This document shows positions 43,405-49,276 of a DNA stretch of 49,276 nucleotides, in pieces. Location: contig JAGCNN010000114.1 of NCBI GenBank assembly GCA_017645925.1, positions 1 through 49,276 of the forward strand, given 5' to 3'. A model generated the notes under the pieces. It had not been told where the DNA came from. It made no database searches and saw only the letters and a program-made list of their open reading frames with translations. This DNA comes from Bacteroidales bacterium (GTDB lineage: Bacteria; Bacteroidota; Bacteroidia; Bacteroidales; ML635J-15). The stretch's first letter is position 1. The number at the start of each line of letters is the position of its first letter. A program made the position numbers and the translations under genes.

Positions 43405-43470
43405 GAAACAAAAGACAACATAAACAACTTTGGACAACAGTAGAGATGTTGCGCGCAACATCTCTACAAG
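43405..43470. repeat. Dispersed intergenic repeat, copy D (short)
   Basis: A short GACAAC run followed by the 24-bp palindrome with arm AGAGATGTTGCG at 43442-43465, identical in core to those at 18089 and 36779. The remaining bases to 43605 are an AT-rich leader with an AAAATGAG/CTCATTTT hairpin near 43503. Confidence 0.75.
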
Positions 43471-43605
43471 AAATCTAATATTAATACTCGTTTTTATCAA
43501 AAAATGAGCTTTAATATCTCATTTTCATATAATTTACAAACAAAAAAAATCATTGTATCGCAAAAAAGTATTAACTTGCGATGCTATTTTTAAATTTTTT
43601 GTTTT

Positions 43606-46600
43606 ATGAAACGACTATTATTATTAGTGGTCATCTGCGCAATGTGCAGTTTAGCATTTTCGCAGAACGGGCATATCCCGTTAAACCCATCGGCAACAAA
43701 AAGTGGCTCGCTTCAATCCAACAGTATGTATGGTTTCAGCACCACATTTTCATTTAATTCAATCGAGAGTGAAGCTATTTCAAACGAAAAGGGTAATTTC
43801 TCAGAAATCTACATCGATGGTTCGTTCCCATACGGTGAAGTCGGTTCCCCGTCGCTTCCTATGGTTACAAGGTTGATTGCAATTCCGGAAGGTGCAACGC
43901 CATCTGTCACGGTAAACGGATATTCCGAATCGGAATACGCGTTGGCCGACTACGGCATCCAGACACTGTCGGCACAGCAGGCTCCTGTCCGCAAGAGCAT
44001 CGACCCGACAACCGTTGAGTATGTCGTAAACAATGCTGCCTACGCAAGCAACGCATACACCACCGACGAAATTGCATCGGTAGAGTATCTTGGTACAATG
44101 CGTGGCATACGTCTTGGTAAACTGACAATCCGTCCAGTATCTTACAATGCCGCAGCAAATACCATCAAGGTTCGCAACGACATCAATGTAACTGTCAATT
44201 TCGAGAATGCCAATGCTGCACTCACGCAGAGTATGTTTGCAAGCACATACAGCCCTGCGTTCAACAGCATCTACGACCAGTTGCTCAACAAGAGCATTTT
44301 CGGACAAAGGGCAACCAGGGACGCTTACAGCGACCATCCCGACTTGTACAATACTCCTGTCAGGATGTTGGTTATTTGCTATTCGGGATTCAGAGGCAAT
44401 GCTGCTCTTAACCAGTGGCTTCAGTGGAAACTGCAGAAAGGCTATTATGTTGACATTTTCTATACAGATGAAACTGGAACCTCAGCAAATAACATCAAAT
44501 CATTCATTCAGACGAAATACAATGCATCTGTTTCGGCTGGCAACGCCTACTCTTACCTGATAGTGATTGGTGATACGGGACAGGTTCCGCAATATATGAC
44601 CAAGACCATAGATTCCGATATCGGCGAGTGCGCTTCTGACTTGGGCTATGCTGCTGTCAACTTCACGACATCAAGCACTACCAACTATTTCCCGGATATG
44701 TTCTACAGCCGTATTTCGGTTGAAAATGAAACACATCTCACCAACTATATTAATAAGGTGTTGACCTACGAGAAATATGAGTTTACTGATGGTGGTAACT
44801 ACCTTAACAATGTGATTCTTGTCGGTGGATGGGATTCAAGCTGGACAAACCGTGTTGCAAAACCTACTATCAATTATGGCAAAAACAACTACTTCAATTC
44901 TACCAACACCACATACGGAGGTTTTGAGAACGGTACTATCAACGCAACTATTTCGACAAGTTCAACACAAGGTTATTCAGGAACAAACAACGGTTGCTAC
45001 AATGGCCTCAATAACGGTGTAGGTTTCCTCAATTATACTGCACATGGAGACAAACAAGAATGGTCACAACCAAAAATCTCGGCAAAACAGGTTGAAACAT
45101 TTACAAATTATGGTAAGTATTTCTTCGGTATCGGCAATTGCTGCCTTACAGGAAACTTCAACCTTGCCAGTGCTTCATATTCAACAGCAAACAATCCAAC
45201 TGCTGCCATAGGTACTAATGCCTGCTTTGCCGAAACTATGATTCGTGTACCGAATGCAGGTGCTATAGCATACGTTGGTTGCTCACCTTATTCGTACTGG
45301 TACGAAGATTTCTACTGGGCAGTCGGTGCTCATTCGTTTTCACAAGGAAACGCTCCTTCAACTTCGGCATCAACAATGGGTGTTTACGATGCAATGTTTG
45401 TTGACGAATACTGGAATTCGGCATCTTCATTGTTATACCTCGGTAACCTCGCAGTTCAACAGGCTATTACCAACGGCAACACAAATTCTAGTGTTACCGA
45501 TGGCAACTGCAGAAACTCTGCACACTATTACTTCCAGTTCTACCACACTTTTGGCGATGGTTCCGTAATGCCATACGTTACAAAGCCAGAAGTTAATAAT
45601 GTTACACACCCTGCTTCAATAATGGCAGGTATGACATCACTGACAGTAAATGCTGTTGCTGGTTCGTATGTTGCTGTTACAGATAACGAATCGACAATCT
45701 ACGGTGTTGCTGTTGCAAACTCACAGGGTGTAGCAACGGTTAATTTCACCGAGGCAATCCCAACAACAGGAACATTATATGTAGTAGTTACTCGTCAGCA
45801 ATACCAGCCTTACTTCGGTACGGTTGACATTACTATTGCCAACGAACCATACGTATCAATAGAGAGCTACTCACCGCAGAATGTAAGCTTTGGAACAACC
45901 AATGATCTTTCGATGACACTCGTCAATATGGGTGGCGTTGCAACCGAAGGAAACACTACAGTTAACCTTACAACTTCGGATGAATATCTTACACTTAACA
46001 CATCAACCGCAACCTTTGGCGTAATGGCAGCACAGGGCGGAACAGCATCGAGCAGCGCATTCAACTTCTCGGTTGCAGAAAATACTCCCGACGGTCACGT
46101 TGCAACAATCAACGCAACAATAACAAACGGCTCGCACACTTGGGAAGGAACTATGACAGTTACCGTTGCTGGACCAGCCTGCGATGCTCCTACTGGACTC
46201 AATGTTGCCCTTAACGGTGCTGATGCAACTATCACTTGGGACACACAAACTATCACTCCTGTTATCATCAGTGACGATTTTGAAGACCATACATACGGAA
46301 CAATAAATTCGCCAGGAACTGTCGGTTGGACTTATATTGATGGAGATAATGCTACAACTGGTTCATTCTCAATCAATTTTACTGGTGAGAACTCCAAAAT
46401 GGCTTACATAGTTCTTGATTATAGTTCAGTAACCAATTTGTTCGCAGGACATTCTGGCAACAAGTTTATTGCAGATGCATTCATTAGCAGTAGTGTCCAG
46501 AACGACGACTGGATTATCAGTCCAGAACTTAACTTTACAGAAAACTTCACTTTCTCATTCTGGGCTCGTTCTGGTGCTTCAAGATACCCTGACGAACAGT

Positions 46601-49074
46601 TTTATGCAGCATATTCAACCACTGGAAATAGCGCAAGCGACTTCATAAATTTGAACAGCACTGTAATAACAACCACTACCACTTGGACACAATATTCATA
46701 CAATGTTCCCGCCAATGCTAAATATGTTGCAATACATTGTGTATCTAGCGACCAATATCTGTTCTGTGTTGACGACATAACTATCAGTGGAAATATAATC
46801 TCTGGTTCTGCTGCTGTCAACCTATACGACAACGGCGTTCTCGTAGCGTCCAACTTGACAAGCGGAACTTACACCGCAAGCAATCTTGCTGTTGGAGAAC
46901 ACCGCTTCAGCATCCGCGCTATTTGCGACGACAACAGCGAATCAATGTCGGCACAGAGCTGCGTAACTGTTGAAAGTATCTTGCCAAGTTATACTATAAC
47001 AGTTAATGCTAACAATGGCGGTACTGTTAATCCTAATGGAACACAAACCGTTTACGAAGGCAACGACTTCACATTTACAGCAACTCCAAACGACTGCTAC
47101 GAAATTGCTTCTGTAACAGTTGACGGAAATGCAGTAACTCTTACAAACAATTCGTACACCATTAATAATGTTACCGCAAACCATACAGTAAATGTCACAT
47201 TCAGTCAGATTACTTACACTATTACGGCATCTGCTAATAATGGCGGAACAATCACTCCTGCTGGTACTACAACAGTTAACTGCAATGGTAGCCAGACCTA
47301 CACAATCGCAGCCAACAATGGTTATCGTATCAATGAAGTTACAGTTGACGGACAAAATCAGGGTGCAATCGAAACCTACACTTTCTCGAATGTTGTAGCA
47401 AACCACACAATTTCGGTAACCTTCATCGCTGTACTTAACATTGATATTAATGCCGATGCAGAAGGTGGTTCTGTTTCTCCAACTGGCACACAGACAATCG
47501 ACGAGGGCGGTAGTTTCACTTTCACAGTTACTCCCGAATCTTGCTACGAAATTGGTTCTGTAACGGTTAATGGTACTGCCGTTACGCTTGATGCGAACAA
47601 CCAGTACACCATTAATAATATTACAGCAAACCAGACTATCAATGTAAATTTCAACCAGATTACCTACACAATTACGGCATCTGCTAATAATGGTGGTACA
47701 ATAACTCCAGCAGGTACTACTACGGTTAACTGCAATGGTAGCCAGGCTTACACAATCACACCAAGCGAAGGCTATATGATTTCTGACGTTACCGTTGATG
47801 GACAAAGCGTTGGTTCAGTAAGTTCGTACTCGTTTACAAATGTAACTGCAAACCATACAATTTCGGCAACATTCGCTGAAATTCCCGACAATCACATTGT
47901 TGTAGTTGTTAATGCTGATACAGAAGGCGGTACTGTTAATCCTACCGGTTCGCAGTCTATAGAACAAGGTTCCGACTTTACTTTCACCGTAACTCCAGAT
48001 GCTTGCTACACAATCGGTTCGGTTACTGTAAACGGAACACCAGTTACACTTGGAGCCGACAACTCTTACACTATTTCAAATGTTACCGAAGCTCAGACGA
48101 TTAATGTTACTTTCACACATGCAACCTACACAATCACAGCTTCAGCTGAAAACGGCGGTACAATAAGCGTAGAAGGTGGCAATGATGTTGAATGTGGTGA
48201 AAACAAGACATTCTCCGTAACTCCTGATGCTTGCTACACAATCGCTGCTGTTACCGTCAATGGAACAGAAGTAACACTTGATGCAAACAATTCTTACACA
48301 ATTGAAAATGTAAGTGACGACCAGACTATTGTTGCTACATTCAACCAGATTTCATACACGGTTGCTGTAAATGCTGGCGAAGGAGGAACAATTACTCCTG
48401 CTGATGGTGCAGTGCGTTGTGGTGAAAATATCACATTTGCAATTGCAGCAAACGAAGGTTATGAAATTGAAGATGTAGTTGTTGACGGACAGAGCCGTGG
48501 TGTTATCACAAGTTACACATTTGAAAATGTAACCGACAATGAACACAGCATTGCAGCAACATTCACGCAGATTGTTGTTCCTGAATGCAACGCTGTTGAA
48601 GAATTGGAAGTTTCGGTTGAACCTTACGGAAACTTGATTTCGTGGACAGCTGCCGAAAATGCAGTATCATACAACATCTTCCGCAACAACGATGAAACCG
48701 CACTCGCCAATGTTTCAACAACAAGCTATGCTGACATGAACGGACAGGAAGGCGATACCTACTACATTGTAACCGTTTGCCAGTATGGTGACTCCAATCC
48801 ATCTGAAAGCGTTCAAGCAATACAAACTGGTATCGAAGGAAGCAGCATTTCTGTTGAAATCTATCCTAACCCGGCAAGCGACAAGTTCATGATCGAATGC
48901 GAAGGCATGACCACAATTGAAATCTTCAATGTAGTTGGTCAGTCGATGGGCATGATTGATGTGAACTCGAGTGCAATAAGCATTGACTCGTCCGAATGGA
49001 CAAACGGCGTTTACAGCGTAAGGATTACAACTGAAAATGCAGGTATAATCGTAAAGCAAATTATTAAACAATAG
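43606..49074 (+). CDS. Gingipain-like C25 cysteine protease with cleaved-adhesin domain, InlB-like repeats and T9SS sorting domain
   Basis: 1822 residues. Signal peptide MKRLLLLVVICAMCSLAFSQ. A C25 propeptide-like region (SFPYGEVGSPSLPMVTRLIA) runs to ~245. The caspase-like catalytic domain has H480 in NYTAHGDKQEW and C513 in GNCCLTGNF; the 33-residue spacing equals that of the gingipain R pair H211/C244. An Ig-like domain (~750-865) follows, then a cleaved-adhesin domain (~885-1065, with DDWIISPELNFT and CVDDITISG). Then come seven InlB-like repeats (~1129-1655), a fibronectin III-like module (~1662-1742) and the T9SS type A domain starting VEIYPNPASDKF. An extracellular endopeptidase and adhesin is likely. 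Arg/Lys specificity cannot be read from sequence. Confidence 0.93.
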   Translation: MKRLLLLVVICAMCSLAFSQNGHIPLNPSATKSGSLQSNSMYGFSTTFSFNSIESEAISNEKGNFSEIYIDGSFPYGEVGSPSLPMVTRLIAIPEGATPSVTVNGYSESEYALADYGIQTLSAQQAPVRKSIDPTTVEYVVNNAAYASNAYTTDEIASVEYLGTMRGIRLGKLTIRPVSYNAAANTIKVRNDINVTVNFENANAALTQSMFASTYSPAFNSIYDQLLNKSIFGQRATRDAYSDHPDLYNTPVRMLVICYSGFRGNAALNQWLQWKLQKGYYVDIFYTDETGTSANNIKSFIQTKYNASVSAGNAYSYLIVIGDTGQVPQYMTKTIDSDIGECASDLGYAAVNFTTSSTTNYFPDMFYSRISVENETHLTNYINKVLTYEKYEFTDGGNYLNNVILVGGWDSSWTNRVAKPTINYGKNNYFNSTNTTYGGFENGTINATISTSSTQGYSGTNNGCYNGLNNGVGFLNYTAHGDKQEWSQPKISAKQVETFTNYGKYFFGIGNCCLTGNFNLASASYSTANNPTAAIGTNACFAETMIRVPNAGAIAYVGCSPYSYWYEDFYWAVGAHSFSQGNAPSTSASTMGVYDAMFVDEYWNSASSLLYLGNLAVQQAITNGNTNSSVTDGNCRNSAHYYFQFYHTFGDGSVMPYVTKPEVNNVTHPASIMAGMTSLTVNAVAGSYVAVTDNESTIYGVAVANSQGVATVNFTEAIPTTGTLYVVVTRQQYQPYFGTVDITIANEPYVSIESYSPQNVSFGTTNDLSMTLVNMGGVATEGNTTVNLTTSDEYLTLNTSTATFGVMAAQGGTASSSAFNFSVAENTPDGHVATINATITNGSHTWEGTMTVTVAGPACDAPTGLNVALNGADATITWDTQTITPVIISDDFEDHTYGTINSPGTVGWTYIDGDNATTGSFSINFTGENSKMAYIVLDYSSVTNLFAGHSGNKFIADAFISSSVQNDDWIISPELNFTENFTFSFWARSGASRYPDEQFYAAYSTTGNSASDFINLNSTVITTTTTWTQYSYNVPANAKYVAIHCVSSDQYLFCVDDITISGNIISGSAAVNLYDNGVLVASNLTSGTYTASNLAVGEHRFSIRAICDDNSESMSAQSCVTVESILPSYTITVNANNGGTVNPNGTQTVYEGNDFTFTATPNDCYEIASVTVDGNAVTLTNNSYTINNVTANHTVNVTFSQITYTITASANNGGTITPAGTTTVNCNGSQTYTIAANNGYRINEVTVDGQNQGAIETYTFSNVVANHTISVTFIAVLNIDINADAEGGSVSPTGTQTIDEGGSFTFTVTPESCYEIGSVTVNGTAVTLDANNQYTINNITANQTINVNFNQITYTITASANNGGTITPAGTTTVNCNGSQAYTITPSEGYMISDVTVDGQSVGSVSSYSFTNVTANHTISATFAEIPDNHIVVVVNADTEGGTVNPTGSQSIEQGSDFTFTVTPDACYTIGSVTVNGTPVTLGADNSYTISNVTEAQTINVTFTHATYTITASAENGGTISVEGGNDVECGENKTFSVTPDACYTIAAVTVNGTEVTLDANNSYTIENVSDDQTIVATFNQISYTVAVNAGEGGTITPADGAVRCGENITFAIAANEGYEIEDVVVDGQSRGVITSYTFENVTDNEHSIAATFTQIVVPECNAVEELEVSVEPYGNLISWTAAENAVSYNIFRNNDETALANVSTTSYADMNGQEGDTYYIVTVCQYGDSNPSESVQAIQTGIEGSSISVEIYPNPASDKFMIECEGMTTIEIFNVVGQSMGMIDVNSSAISIDSSEWTNGVYSVRITTENAGIIVKQIIKQ
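46990..48570 (+). repeat. Seven InlB-like repeats inside the C25 protease
   Basis: Alternating long and short units of ~75 residues with cores T-I-T-A-S-A-N-N-G-G-T-I-T-P-A-G and C-Y-x-I-x-S-V-T-V-[ND]-G. Cysteines recur in register, unlike the cysteine-poor array of the C10 protease. Confidence 0.85.
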
Positions 49075-49091
49075 CAGATTATATTATTGAG

Positions 49092-49119
49092 AAAAGGGCA
49101 GTTTCGGCTGCCCTTTTTT
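49092..49119 (+). terminator. Terminator after the C25 protease gene
   Basis: A ten-pair stem AAAAGGGCAG/CTGCCCTTTT with a six-base loop and T-run, 18 bases after the stop codon. Confidence 0.9.
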
Positions 49120-49276
49120 GTTGATATACGGCAAATTATTAGTGTCCACTAAAAAATGGGATAATACATATAATCGCGATATTATCAAGCGTTTATATGA
49201 CAACCTTAATAAAGGGGCTTGTCATTTCGGAAGCTAGTCGTAACACGCGATACGGAACGAGGAGCGTTGTGAAGAC
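49120..49276. other. Non-coding tail of the window
   Basis: No gene is seen. It holds two small hairpins: GATAATA/TATTATC near 49160-49186 and ATGACAA/TTGTCAT at 49197-49225 with an inner CCTT/AAGG. Confidence 0.5.

Noticed and set aside
43195-43500. 101-codon minus-strand ORF
   Set aside because: It runs through an inverted repeat and a dispersed palindrome and overlaps the end of the 50-residue gene; no protein-like features.
46942-47805. 287-codon minus-strand ORF inside the C25 protease
   Set aside because: It is an antisense shadow of the InlB-like repeats; no independent signals.

Overview
The window looks like a chromosome segment of an uncultured Bacteroidales-type bacterium (phylum Bacteroidota). 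Four lines of evidence point there: four very large secreted proteins end in type IX secretion (T9SS) type A sorting domains built around a Y-P-N-P motif; a gldF-gldG pair is present; BACON and InlB-like repeat domains are common; and promoters fit the Bacteroidota pattern TTTG-N19-TAnnTTTG. No tRNA, rRNA or CRISPR array was seen.

Layout. 1-6119 is a housekeeping block on the minus strand (recJ, serS, a nitroreductase, an alpha/beta hydrolase, pheS). 6120-9500 is an accessory island: a small HTH regulator behind a ~120-bp inverted repeat, a ParE/RelE-like toxin with a small partner, then a candidate RiPP locus with two tiny ORFs, each preceded by a copy of the same hairpin motif, an internal terminator, a radical SAM/SPASM maturase with an N-terminal PqqD-like region, and a small lysine-rich protein. 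9571-10812 is one AAA-type ATPase gene bracketed by near-identical 33-bp direct repeats. 10934-17856 holds a lipoprotein, a DnaQ-like exonuclease, dnaN and a gldF-gldG-DUF4340 operon.

18391-36381 carries three giant secreted proteins: an InlB-repeat surface protein and two paralogous C10 (streptopain/interpain-like) cysteine proteases, one of 2752 residues with 21 InlB-like repeats. 36953-40862 holds an M16 peptidase, a MORN-type lipoprotein and a small exported protein on the minus strand. 41036-43224 is a run of six small genes of unknown function on the plus strand. 43606-49074 encodes a gingipain-like C25 protease with a cleaved-adhesin domain and seven InlB-like repeats.

How it fits together. 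The proteases and the surface protein are probably T9SS cargo for extracellular protein breakdown or adhesion. Intergenic gaps around this block hold copies of a dispersed repeat made of perfect palindromes and GACAAC-rich inverted repeats. The most promising undescribed systems are the radical SAM peptide locus (7362-9377) and the repeat-bracketed ATPase gene (9571-10812). All functional calls come from reading the sequence; no database search was run.
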